Assembly: GCA_963736685.1 (NCBI GenBank)
Contig: CAVTPZ010000037.1
Coordinates: forward strand, 124,001 to 188,000
DNA: 64,000 nucleotides
From: DASUPK01 sp963736685
Lineage (GTDB): Bacteria > Actinomycetota > Thermoleophilia > Solirubrobacterales > 70-9
Direction: 5' to 3'
Shown here in pieces: positions 39,550 to 50,577 of the stretch. The notes beneath the pieces are model-generated. The model was given only the letters and a program-made list of their open reading frames with translations. It was not told where the DNA came from and did not search any database. Position 1 is the stretch's first letter; each line of letters starts with the position of its first letter. Both the position numbers and the translations under genes were made by a program.

Positions 39550-40653
39550 ATGAAGATCAACACCACAAGGCAGTCGCTTCTCGATGCGCTCCTCGTCGTC
39601 TCTCGCGCCGTCTCGGCTCGAGCCGCGCTCCAGGCCCTCTCGGGCATCCTGATCACCACCGACGGCGCCGCCCGGCTGCGCGCCACTGACATGGAGCTCG
39701 GGCTGGAGGTCGGGCTCGACGGTGAGGTCGAGGGCGGCGGCTCCGTCGTCCTTCCCGGCCGGCTTCTCGTCGAGGTCGCGCGCTCCCTCCCCGATGGTCC
39801 TGTCAGCCTCAGCCTGCGGGAAGCGGAGCGCGACATCGAGATCAGTGCCGGCTCCTCTCGATTCCACCTGCGGACCATGTCGGCGGACGATTTCCCCCGT
39901 TTCCCGGAGACGGAGGGCAATCCGGTTGAACTGCCGGCCGTTCCACTCCGCGACACCATCAACCGGGTCGCGCGCGCGGCGTCGCGGGATGAGGCGCGGC
40001 CCGTGCTGACTGGCGTGCTGGTCACCGTCGAGGGCGATGAGATGACGATGGTCGCCACCGACTCCTATCGGCTCGCGGTGAAGAAGACCAAGCTCGAATC
40101 CTCCGTGGCCGAACGGCTCGAGGCCAACGTGCCCGCCCGCGCCCTGCGGGAGCTGGCGCGGCTGATCGAGGCGGGTGGCGAGGACACGCTGAGCGTCTGG
40201 CTGACCCGGAACCAGGCGATCTTCCGCGTGGGCCCGACCTCTCTGAGCTCCCGGCTGATCGATGGTCAGTTCCCGAACCATTCCCAGCTCCTGCCGGAGT
40301 CATATGAGCACGAGGTGAAGCTGCCGCGCGCCGAGCTCCTCGAGGTCACCCGCCGCGTCTCGCAGCTGGCGCAGCGCAACGCGGCGCTGCGGCTTTCGTT
40401 CTCGGACGGGGAGCTGGTCGTCTCGGCCGAGACGCCCGACCTGGGGGACGCCCGGGAGGCGCTGCCGGCGCCCTATTCGGGCGAGCTGCTCGAGATCGGA
40501 TTCAACCCGGAGTTCGTCCGCGACGGCCTCGAGTCGATCGACTCGGACGAGGTGCTGCTGAAGCTGATCTCGCCACTGCGCCCCGGTCTGCTGGAGCCGT
40601 CGGCCGAGGACGACTTCCGCTACCTGGTCATGCCGATTCGCCTGAACGTGTGA
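39550..40653 (+). CDS. dnaN: DNA polymerase III beta sliding clamp
   Basis: A 367-residue three-domain clamp. MKINTTRQSLLDALLVVSRAVSARAALQALSGILI begins the protein; SSRLIDGQFPNHSQLLP and PLRPGLLEPSAEDDFRYLVMPIRL mark the third domain and C-terminal hydrophobic pocket. The ATG at 39550 is fixed by the conserved MKI start. It tethers polymerase III to DNA and serves as a hub for repair factors. Co-directional with dnaA and followed by recF after 4 nt. Confidence 0.97.
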   Translation: MKINTTRQSLLDALLVVSRAVSARAALQALSGILITTDGAARLRATDMELGLEVGLDGEVEGGGSVVLPGRLLVEVARSLPDGPVSLSLREAERDIEISAGSSRFHLRTMSADDFPRFPETEGNPVELPAVPLRDTINRVARAASRDEARPVLTGVLVTVEGDEMTMVATDSYRLAVKKTKLESSVAERLEANVPARALRELARLIEAGGEDTLSVWLTRNQAIFRVGPTSLSSRLIDGQFPNHSQLLPESYEHEVKLPRAELLEVTRRVSQLAQRNAALRLSFSDGELVVSAETPDLGDAREALPAPYSGELLEIGFNPEFVRDGLESIDSDEVLLKLISPLRPGLLEPSAEDDFRYLVMPIRLNV

Positions 40654-40657
40654 TGCC

Positions 40658-41734
40658 GTGGTCGTCCGCGCCGTCGAGTGCCGCGGCTTTCGCAACCTGG
40701 TGGAGACGCGCACCGCGATCGATGCCGGCGTCGTGGTCGTCCACGGGCCGAACGGCGCCGGCAAGACGAACTTCCTCGAGGCGGTCTACTTCGGCCTGAC
40801 CGGCCGTTCCTTCCGGACCGGAAACGATCGCGACCTGATCCGCTACGGCGACGATGGGGCTCGCGTCGAGCTGGAGCTGGCCGAAGGAGGATCGCTGCTC
40901 GCCGCTCTCGATCGCTCCGGGGAGCGCCGCCATCTGCTCTCGGGCCGTCCCCTCGCCGGTTCGAGTGAGCGTCCGCTGGTGAGCGTCTTCCACCCCGATC
41001 GGCTGGCGCTGGTCAAGGGCGCCCCCGCGCATCGCCGGGCACATCTCGACCGCCTCTGCGGGGCGCTCTGGCCGGCTCGCGCCGACCTGCGAACCCGTTT
41101 CGGCCGCACGCTCGCGCAGCGGAACGCCCTGGTCGCGAGGATCCGCTCGGGGCTCGGCAGCCCGCATTCGCTGCCCTCGTGGGATGAGCGCCTGGCGGAG
41201 GAGGCGGCGCCCCTGATCGAGGCCAGGCGGGAGGCGGTCGAGGCGTTAACGGGCCGGTTCGCGGAGCTCGCCGAAGAGCTCGGGCTGGACCGAGCTGAGA
41301 TCTCGTACCGGCCGCGAGCGGCCGAGGGAGGAGGCGAACTGGCGACGGAGCTCGCACACCGGCGGGCAATGGACCTCGGGCGTGCCTACACCTCCTACGG
41401 CCCGCAGCTCGACGAGATCGAGATCCGGCTCGCCGCCAGGCCACTCCGCCGCTTCGCCTCCCAGGGCCAGCAGCGGCTCGCCCTCCTCGCCCTGCTCTTC
41501 GCGGAGCGCGAGGCGCTGCTCGGGGCGGGACGCGCCGCCCCGCTGATGCTGCTCGACGACGTGATGAGCGAGCTCGACGCGGGGCATCGCAAGCTGCTGG
41601 TCTCCCTGCTCGAGGTCTCCGGCCAGTCGGTGATCAGCGCCACGGAGACCGCCCACGTGCCGTCGGCGAGTGCCCTTCGCATCGAGGTCAGCGACGGCAC
41701 AATGTCGGCGGAGCCGGCGCTGAGGGCCGCCTGA
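40658..41734 (+). CDS. recF: DNA replication and repair protein RecF
   Basis: A 358-residue SMC-like ATPase that helps load RecA at gaps. Walker A VVHGPNGAGKTNFLEAVYFGLTGRSFRT; signature RRFASQGQQRLALLALLFAERE; Walker B PLMLLDDVMSELDAGHRKLL. The GTG start gives VVRAVECRGFRN, matching the RecF N-terminal strand. Its stop overlaps the DUF721 gene as TGATG. Confidence 0.96.
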   Translation: MVVRAVECRGFRNLVETRTAIDAGVVVVHGPNGAGKTNFLEAVYFGLTGRSFRTGNDRDLIRYGDDGARVELELAEGGSLLAALDRSGERRHLLSGRPLAGSSERPLVSVFHPDRLALVKGAPAHRRAHLDRLCGALWPARADLRTRFGRTLAQRNALVARIRSGLGSPHSLPSWDERLAEEAAPLIEARREAVEALTGRFAELAEELGLDRAEISYRPRAAEGGGELATELAHRRAMDLGRAYTSYGPQLDEIEIRLAARPLRRFASQGQQRLALLALLFAEREALLGAGRAAPLMLLDDVMSELDAGHRKLLVSLLEVSGQSVISATETAHVPSASALRIEVSDGTMSAEPALRAA

Positions 41735-42057
41735 TGGGCCGCCGAGCCCCGCGTCCGATCGGCGCCGCGCTGGAGACCGTGCTGCAGGGCGCCGAGCCGG
41801 CCACCCTGCTCGCCGCGGTGCAGAGCGCCTGGCCGGGTGCGGTGGGGGAGGCGGTCGCCCGCGAGGCGTCGCCGGTCTCCGAGCGCGACGGCCTGGTCAC
41901 CGTCGCCTGCCGATCGGCCACCTGGGCCCAGGAGCTCGACCTGCTCGGCGCCCAGATCCTCGATCAGGTGAGGGCGAAACTGCCCGATTGGGCCACTTTG
42001 GAGGCTATTCGCTTCACCGCGTCAGGTGACGCCGACCAAGTTTCTTTCTATGCGTGA
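41734..42057 (+). CDS. DciA/DUF721 family helicase-operator-like protein
   Basis: 107 residues with the DciA core: WPGAVGEAVAREASPVSERDGLVTVACRSATWAQELDLLGAQILDQVRAKLP. DciA is proposed to load DnaB where DnaC/DnaI is missing. Here it coexists with a DnaC/DnaI-like ATPase beside dnaB, so the genome appears to hold two candidate loader types. Located in the usual actinobacterial slot between recF and gyrB. Confidence 0.88.
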   Translation: MGRRAPRPIGAALETVLQGAEPATLLAAVQSAWPGAVGEAVAREASPVSERDGLVTVACRSATWAQELDLLGAQILDQVRAKLPDWATLEAIRFTASGDADQVSFYA

Positions 42058-42107
42058 TTTGCAGGGCTTTTGTATGCCGTTGTCGCAATTTCCGCTGCTC
42101 TCGACTG

Positions 42108-42123
42108 GTAGACTTATGTCTAC
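42108..42123. promoter_or_regulatory. gyrB promoter region with palindrome GTAGACTTATGTCTAC
   Basis: A perfect inverted repeat, GTAGAC-TTAT-GTCTAC, with TAGACT (42109-42114) serving as a likely -10 box inside it. The region is AT-richer than its surroundings. The gyrB GTG is 94 nt downstream, so the transcript has a leader. A dimeric regulator binding here would block the -10 element. Confidence 0.55.
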
Positions 42124-42216
42124 TTGTGTGAGGCCCCGACCCCCTTGCCCGCGAGGACTTTCCGAGCCGGGTCACGAAGGTCGAGGCATCCCCTGATGGA
42201 ACTGAAAGGAAGCTGA

Positions 42217-44760
<2,544 letters not shown>

Positions 44761-44984
44761 GCAAGGCGTTCCGGCCGCGGGTCCTGTCGCCGCAGGAACC
44801 TTCCATGGACGCTCCGCAGTCGCGTCCATGGGCCCCTCCTACGGCGCCACCCGCGGAGAAACGGTCTTCCAACCCTCGACCCCCGCCGCTCGCGAGAGCC
44901 AAGCAGGTCAAGGACGCAGCTCGATCGACGAAGCGATCGTACGTGGCTGGTACGTGAGCGAGTCGATCGAGCGAGGACGCAGAG
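44761..44984 (+). promoter_or_regulatory. Structured gyrB-gyrA spacer with two perfect inverted repeats
   Basis: This 224-nt spacer has no convincing gene. CCATGGACGC (44803-44812) pairs with GCGTCCATGG (44822-44831), loop 9 nt. CTCGATCGAC (44920-44929) pairs with GTCGATCGAG (44962-44971), with the repeated GTACGTG inside the 32-nt loop. A weaker stem GGGTCCTG/CAGGAACC (44780-44800) precedes them. The second repeat ends 13 nt before the gyrA start and near its ribosome site, so an RNA fold could control gyrA translation or mRNA processing. Confidence 0.55.
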
Positions 44985-47822
44985 ATGCGCCGGCTATCGC
45001 GGGCGGTGAGTGCGATGGCTGACGGAGATCAGAACACCCTCGACGCGGCGCTGCACGGCAACATCGAGGAGCGCGAGCTCGAGAAGGAGATGCGCTCCTC
45101 GTATCTCGACTATGCGATGAGCGTGATCGTCGGGCGTGCGCTGCCCGACGTCCGCGACGGCCTCAAGCCGGTTCACCGGCGAGTCCTCTACGCGATGCAC
45201 GATCTCGGCCTGCAGCCGAACCGGGCGTACCGGAAGTGCGCGTTCATCGTCGGCGAGGTGATGGGCAAGTACCACCCGCACGGCGACTCGGCGATCTACG
45301 AGACGCTGGTGCGAATGGCGCAGGACTTCGCCCTGCGCTACCCGCTGGTCGACGGTCAGGGCAACTTCGGCTCGATCGACGACGACCCGCCGGCCGCCAT
45401 GCGGTACACGGAGGCGCGTCTCGGGCCGCTGGCCACGGAGATGCTCCGCGACATCGACGCTGACACCGTCGACTTCGGGCCCAACTACGACGAGTCCACA
45501 CGCGAGCCTGTCCTGCTGCCGGCGCGCTTCCCGAACCTGCTAGTCAACGGCGCCACCGGCATCGCCGTCGGGATGGCGACCAACATCCCCCCGCACAACC
45601 TGCGGGAGGTGATCGGCGCGGTCACCGCGTACATCGACGACCCCGAGATCGACCTGAGGGGCCTGATGAAGTACGTCAAGGGGCCGGACTTCCCCGGTGG
45701 CGGCACGATCATGGGGAAGCAGGGGATTCGCGACGCGTACAGCTCGGGCCGCGGTTCCGTCAAGGTCCGCGCCAAGGCGCACGTCGAGCCGCTCAAGGGC
45801 GGCAAGGACGCGATCGTCGTCACCGAGCTCCCCTTCATGGTGAAGAAGGGTGGGGAGGGCGGCCTGATCGCCAAGATCGCCGACCTCGTACGCGACAAGA
45901 AGATCACCGGTATCTCCGACCTCCGCGACGAGTCGGACCGGAACGGGATGCGACTGGTGATCGAGCTGAAGCGCGGCGGCGATCCCGCCCAGGTCGTGCT
46001 CAACCAGCTCTACAAGCGGACCGCCATGCAGCAGGCCTTCGGCATCAACATGGTCGCCCTCGTCGACGGCGTGCCGAAGACGCTCAGTCTCCGCGAGCTG
46101 GTCCAGGAGTACGTCGGCCACCAGCGGGAGGTGATCACCCGGCGGACCCAGCACCAGCTCGCCCGGGCCGAGGCGCGTGCGCACATCCTCGAGGGCCTGC
46201 TGATCGCCCTGAAGAACCTGGACGCCGTGATCAAGCTGATTCGCGCCTCCAAGGACCCGGACACCGCTCGCGACGGCCTGATCAAGAAGTTCAAGCTGAG
46301 CCGCGCGCAGGCCCAGGCGATCCTGGACATGCGCCTGCAGCGCCTCACCGCGCTGGAGGCGGACAAGATCAAGATCGAGCACGCCGAGCTGACGAAGCTG
46401 ATCAAGGAGCTTCGCGCGATCCTCGCCGACGAGAAGAAGGTCCTCGGCCTGGTCAAGACCGAGCTCAAGGAGATCGGCGAGCGGTACGGCGACGATCGTC
46501 GCACCGAGATCACCGCCTCCGAGGGCGAGCTCGACATCGAGGACGTGATCGCCGACCAGCAGATGGTCGTCTCGATCACCGCCTCCGGCTATGCGAAGCG
46601 GACTCCGCTCGTCACCTACCGCCAGCAGCGCCGCGGCGGCCGGGGCGTGATGGGGATGAACATGAAGGAGGGGGACTACATCGAGCACCTGCATGTCTGC
46701 TCGACGCACGACTACCTCCTCTTCTTCACCAACCAGGGGAAGGTCTACCGCCAGAAGGTCTACGAGCTGCCTGAGGGCAGCCGGGCGTCACGAGGGCGTG
46801 CGCTGGCGAACTTCCTGCCGCTGAGGGAGAAGGAGAAGGTGATGTCGGTCATCCCGACCCGCGACTTCTCCGAGGGTCGCTATCTCGTCTTCGCGACCGC
46901 CCAGGGCATGGTCAAGAAGACTCCCTTCAAGGACTACGACACCCCGATTCGCGCGGACGGGATCATCGCGATCAATATCCGCAAGGGCGACGAACTGGTC
47001 CGGGTGCGGATGAGCTCGGGCAAGGACGACCTCATGATGGTCTCCAAGTCAGGCCATGCAATCCGCTTCAACGAGAAGCTCGCCCGCCCGATGGGGCGCG
47101 GTACGGCCGGCGTCAAGGGGATGAATGTCGCGGACAAGGGCAACGAGGTTCTCTCGCTCGACGTCGTCGACAAGCAGGACAGGAAGGGGGAGCTCCTCGT
47201 CGTCACCGAGAACGGCTACGGCAAGCGAACCTCGATCTCCGAGTATCCGATCAAGGGCCGTGGTGGCAAGGGCGTGCTGACCGCGAAGCTGACGGCGAAG
47301 AAGGGTGGCCTGGCCGGCGCACGGGTCGTGCGCGAGGGACAGGAGCTGATCTTCATCTCCCAGACCGGGATGGTCCAGCGAAACGCGGTCTCGGGGATCT
47401 CCCGCATGGGCCGTCCCACGCAGGGCGTCCGGGTGATGAACCTGAAGAAGGGCGACCGGGTCAGCGCCGTCGCGCTTGTGGTGGAGTCGACCGATACGAA
47501 CGGTGACGGCAACGGCGCCGCCGCGACGGAGGCCCTCATCGAGAACGAAGCGCCGACGGCGGAGACCGTCGCCGATGATGCCGCCGCCGCCGAGGCCGCC
47601 GGAAACGGCGAGGCCAAGGTGACCAAGAGCTCCGGCTCCAGTGCGAGCGCTCCGAAGGCGAAGCCGAAGCCCAGGCCGGCCACCAAGCCGAAGAGCAAGC
47701 CGCCGACGGCGAAGCCGAAGGCAAAGCCCAAGGCGAGCGCCGCCAAGCCGAAGGTGAAGCCGAAGCACACCGCGACGGCGAAGCAGCGGGCTGAGTCCGC
47801 GGCCAGGCAGCGCAAGAAGTAA
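44985..47822 (+). CDS. gyrA: DNA gyrase subunit A with lysine/proline-rich tail
   Basis: 945 residues. Winged-helix cleavage domain: SYLDYAMSVIVGRALPDVRDGLKPVHRRVLYAM, GKYHPHGDSAIYETLVRMAQDF, catalytic Tyr in AAMRYTEARLG. The C-terminal beta-pinwheel carries the GyrA box YRQQRRGGRGVMG that wraps DNA. Beyond about residue 840 is an Ala/Glu linker and then a histone-H1-like tail of Lys, Pro and Ala repeats (KAKPKPRPATKPKSKPP...). The ATG at 44985 has CGAGGA upstream; ATG 45015 is a plausible alternative closer to the family N-terminus. Confidence 0.96.
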   Translation: MRRLSRAVSAMADGDQNTLDAALHGNIEERELEKEMRSSYLDYAMSVIVGRALPDVRDGLKPVHRRVLYAMHDLGLQPNRAYRKCAFIVGEVMGKYHPHGDSAIYETLVRMAQDFALRYPLVDGQGNFGSIDDDPPAAMRYTEARLGPLATEMLRDIDADTVDFGPNYDESTREPVLLPARFPNLLVNGATGIAVGMATNIPPHNLREVIGAVTAYIDDPEIDLRGLMKYVKGPDFPGGGTIMGKQGIRDAYSSGRGSVKVRAKAHVEPLKGGKDAIVVTELPFMVKKGGEGGLIAKIADLVRDKKITGISDLRDESDRNGMRLVIELKRGGDPAQVVLNQLYKRTAMQQAFGINMVALVDGVPKTLSLRELVQEYVGHQREVITRRTQHQLARAEARAHILEGLLIALKNLDAVIKLIRASKDPDTARDGLIKKFKLSRAQAQAILDMRLQRLTALEADKIKIEHAELTKLIKELRAILADEKKVLGLVKTELKEIGERYGDDRRTEITASEGELDIEDVIADQQMVVSITASGYAKRTPLVTYRQQRRGGRGVMGMNMKEGDYIEHLHVCSTHDYLLFFTNQGKVYRQKVYELPEGSRASRGRALANFLPLREKEKVMSVIPTRDFSEGRYLVFATAQGMVKKTPFKDYDTPIRADGIIAINIRKGDELVRVRMSSGKDDLMMVSKSGHAIRFNEKLARPMGRGTAGVKGMNVADKGNEVLSLDVVDKQDRKGELLVVTENGYGKRTSISEYPIKGRGGKGVLTAKLTAKKGGLAGARVVREGQELIFISQTGMVQRNAVSGISRMGRPTQGVRVMNLKKGDRVSAVALVVESTDTNGDGNGAAATEALIENEAPTAETVADDAAAAEAAGNGEAKVTKSSGSSASAPKAKPKPRPATKPKSKPPTAKPKAKPKASAAKPKVKPKHTATAKQRAESAARQRKK

Positions 47823-47843
47823 TAGGCCCGGGGCCGGCTCTAG

Positions 47844-48479
47844 CTAGGCAGTGAGGAGGTAGGGCTCCCAGGTGATGGGAGTCCTCGGTGCCGCGATCCT
47901 GATGAAGACCGTCGGGCCCGGTGGCCGCGGATTGCGCTTCGGGTGCATCCTGATCTCGTGGGGGAGGCGGTTGCCCTTCTTGCGGTTGCACGGCGCGCAG
48001 GACGCGACGATGTTCTCCCAGACCGATTCGCCACCACGGCTGCGTGGGATCACGTGGTCGACCGTCAGCGCCGGCTTGCTCGACCCGCAGTACTGGCAGG
48101 TCCAGCCATCTCGCGCGAGGACGGCCTTGCGGGTGATCCGGCGACGGTGGATGTCGCGGGGGACGCGGACGAAGCTGACCAGGCGAATGACCTCGGGCCG
48201 GTCCAGGCGCATCGTCTCCGACCGGAGGACGTCGTCTCCGTGCTCGAGGACCTCGGCCTTCTCCTTGAGCAACAGCACCAGGGCGCGCCGCACCGTGCAC
48301 ACGTTAAGCGGCTCGTAGCTGGCGTTCAGTACCAGCACCCGCCCGCGGGTCAGGCGGCGGGCTGCGGATACCGCTACCTCGGCGTCTGCATCCCCATCCT
48401 GGGCGGGGTCGCGGCCGTTCTCGTGGGCGGCCTGATGGCCGTTGACCGCAATCTGCTGTGCGGTGGCCCCGTTGCCCAT
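47844..48479 (-). CDS. HNH endonuclease domain protein
   Basis: 211 residues. C-terminal HNH: TCQYCGSSKPALTVDHVIPRSRGGESVWENIVASCAPCNRKKGNRLP, with two CxxC pairs and the catalytic DHVIP His. An N-terminal region VLVLNASYEPLNVCTVRRALVLLLKEKAEVLE is typical of a widespread actinobacterial and cyanobacterial standalone HNH family of unknown role. The ATG at 48479 is 10 nt from a TACAAT box (48490-48495) and has no ribosome site. Convergent with gyrA. Confidence 0.88.
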   Translation of the reverse strand: MGNGATAQQIAVNGHQAAHENGRDPAQDGDADAEVAVSAARRLTRGRVLVLNASYEPLNVCTVRRALVLLLKEKAEVLEHGDDVLRSETMRLDRPEVIRLVSFVRVPRDIHRRRITRKAVLARDGWTCQYCGSSKPALTVDHVIPRSRGGESVWENIVASCAPCNRKKGNRLPHEIRMHPKRNPRPPGPTVFIRIAAPRTPITWEPYLLTA

Positions 48480-48489
48480 ATTGGGCGCG

Positions 48490-48495
48490 ATTGTA
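48490..48495 (-). promoter_or_regulatory. -10 box of the HNH gene (TACAAT)
   Basis: TACAAT on the minus strand, 10 nt from the ATG, in the 25-nt pheA-HNH gap. Predicts a near-leaderless transcript separate from pheA. Confidence 0.5.
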
Positions 48496-48504
48496 GTGCA
48501 GCGC

Positions 48505-49365
48505 CTACTCGGTTCCGGGAACCCCGGGCGGCGCCGAGGTCGGCCAGCTGCCCAGCACGCGCACGTTCTCGGCCTTGGAGCGAAGGGCGTCGATGCCACC
48601 CGCCAGGGGCTTGTCAGCGGCGGTTCCCTCCACGTCGAGGAAGAACTGGTAGCGGCCGAGACCCCGCCGCAGTGGCCGCGACTCGATCCTGCTCAGGTTG
48701 ATCTCCCGATCGGAGAACACCTGGAGGGCGTCGACCAGCGCGCCCGGGTGATCCTCTCCGAGCTCGGAAAAGACGATGGAGGTGCGCCAGGGGCCCGAAC
48801 CGGACGGGATGGTGCCCTCGGGGGCGACCCAGACGAAGCGGGTGATGTTGTCCGGCTCGTCCTCCACTCCCTCGCGCAAGACCGCGGCGCCGTAGAGGGC
48901 AGCGGCCGACTCGGCTCCCAGCGCCGCCCAGGGTTGATCGGACTCGGCCACCGTCCTCACCGCCTCGGCGGTGCTGGGCGCGGCGCGGACCTCCGCCTGG
49001 GGCAGGTTCTCGCGGATGAACCGGGCGCACTGCGCGCTCGGCTGGGGGTGAGAGATGACGGCCTCGATCCGATCAAGCGGCATCTGGACGCGGGCGATCA
49101 GGCAGTGGCGAATCGGCAGGTCGTACTCGCCGACGAGAGTCACCCCGTCGGCGTCGAACGCGAGGGTGTCGAGGGTCGCCGTCACCGCTCCCTCTATCGA
49201 GTTCTCGAACGGGACCAGCGCGCGGTCGGCCTTTCCCTCCCGGACGGCGAGGATCGCGTCGTAGACCGTCGCCGTCGGCGCGGGCTCGACCTCGACGTCG
49301 CCGATGGCTGCGTTCAGGGCATCCTCACTGAAGGTTCCCCTCGGCCCGAGGTACGCGATTCGCAT
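48505..49365 (-). CDS. pheA: Prephenate dehydratase
   Basis: 286 residues. It converts prephenate to phenylpyruvate in phenylalanine synthesis. The dehydratase domain has IAYLGPRGTFSEDAL, LVPFENSIEGAVTATLD, and the catalytic TRF in DNITRFVWVAPEG. A C-terminal ACT domain (TSIVFSELGEDHPGALVDALQVFSDREINLSRIESRPLRRGLGRYQFFLDVEG) with the ESRP motif binds phenylalanine for feedback control. A stand-alone enzyme without chorismate mutase. Confidence 0.95.
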   Translation of the reverse strand: MRIAYLGPRGTFSEDALNAAIGDVEVEPAPTATVYDAILAVREGKADRALVPFENSIEGAVTATLDTLAFDADGVTLVGEYDLPIRHCLIARVQMPLDRIEAVISHPQPSAQCARFIRENLPQAEVRAAPSTAEAVRTVAESDQPWAALGAESAAALYGAAVLREGVEDEPDNITRFVWVAPEGTIPSGSGPWRTSIVFSELGEDHPGALVDALQVFSDREINLSRIESRPLRRGLGRYQFFLDVEGTAADKPLAGGIDALRSKAENVRVLGSWPTSAPPGVPGTE

Positions 49366-49393
49366 GGACGAAAGCGGTTTCTCCGGCCGCGGA

Positions 49394-50470
49394 TCAGCCG
49401 AAGACGACCGTGTAGGTGGCCGTGTTGTTGTCCGTCAACTGCTCCCCGGGAACCGGCCTCACCGCGACCTCGACGGTCGTGTCGGTGCCCGGAGTGGGCT
49501 TGGTCGTCAGCGGGATCTTGATCGTGCCCGACTGCCCCGCGCTGAGCGATTGCAGCTGGCCGGTGAGGGCGCTGCCCCCGATCGTGACGTTGACGCTGAT
49601 ACCGGTCTCGTCACTGTCTCCGGAGTTCGTCACCCCGATGTCGATCTCGGTGGCGTCGGCTGGAATGTTCGTCGTCTGGTCGGGGGAGAGCTGCGTCCCG
49701 CCGATCGTGGTCGAGTCGAGCTGCAGGCCATGGGTCCCGCCGGTGGTCGCCGTGGTCCCGGTGATCGCGTTCAGCTTGGTGACCAGGGTGGTCTGGTTGA
49801 GGTAGTCGGTGGCGTTGGCCGGCATGAAGTTGCCCGGCGGCAGCGGCTGTCCGTCGACCCCCTCGTCCTTCAGCACCTTCTGGATGTCGGGCTTGCCGAT
49901 CTGTGTCCACAGGATGTCGCTGGCGTACAGGGATCCCATCGCGTTGGAGATCGTGGTGATCGCATCCGCGGTCTGGGTGCGAGCGGCCGCCTGGGTCACG
50001 TTCGCGGCAATCGCCGTGAGCGCGTCCTGGCGCAGGGTGAGCGTCTGCTCCACGGCCGCCTGTGCGTCGTGCATCTGCCCCGGAACGCTGAGACCCTGAG
50101 CACGGTCCAGCAAGCTGCTGGAGGCGTCCCGCTGGGCGAGGACCTGGTTCTGGACGTCGACCGAGCTGCTGGATGAGCCGCTCGGGCTGCTCAACAGCTC
50201 GAAGAAGTCCTTGCCGCTCTGCTCGGACTGCTGCATGATCGTCGCGACGCTCGAGTCGTAGTTGCGCAGGGCGCGATGCGACCGGGCCTCGAGGCAGCCT
50301 CTGATCCCGATCACGACCAGGATCAGGAAGGCGAGGCCCACACCGACCCCGATCAGGCGGCGGACCAAAAATTGCTGGCGTCGCCGTTGAGGCCCCCCGA
50401 CCCTGCGCCTCGGGCGTTCCGGCTCGTCGGCGACGACCACGTCGTCTTGTTCCTCATCGAGGAATGCCAA
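49394..50470 (-). CDS. Membrane-anchored extracytoplasmic protein with Ig-like (CARDB-type) domain
   Basis: 358 residues: a basic cytoplasmic N-terminus (RPRRRVGGPQRRRQQFLVRR), one membrane helix (about residues 41-60), a helical stretch of about 150 residues, and a C-terminal beta-sandwich (ATEIDIGVTNSGDSDETGISVNVTIGG through TVEVAVRPVPGEQLTDNNTATYTVVFG) of the CARDB/Ig kind. Function unknown; an adhesion or envelope role is inferred. TTG start with a CATACT box (50481-50486) 10 nt ahead. Divergent from the kinase cluster. Confidence 0.72.
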   Translation of the reverse strand: MAFLDEEQDDVVVADEPERPRRRVGGPQRRRQQFLVRRLIGVGVGLAFLILVVIGIRGCLEARSHRALRNYDSSVATIMQQSEQSGKDFFELLSSPSGSSSSSVDVQNQVLAQRDASSSLLDRAQGLSVPGQMHDAQAAVEQTLTLRQDALTAIAANVTQAAARTQTADAITTISNAMGSLYASDILWTQIGKPDIQKVLKDEGVDGQPLPPGNFMPANATDYLNQTTLVTKLNAITGTTATTGGTHGLQLDSTTIGGTQLSPDQTTNIPADATEIDIGVTNSGDSDETGISVNVTIGGSALTGQLQSLSAGQSGTIKIPLTTKPTPGTDTTVEVAVRPVPGEQLTDNNTATYTVVFG

Positions 50471-50577
50471 ACCGCAGATCAGTATGAACAGGGGGCGCGA
50501 CGCATGTAATAACGCCGTCGCTCGCGGGTCGCTGTGTGCGCAGGAAGAGGCGCTTCGCCACCGAACTTGGAGGAGCC

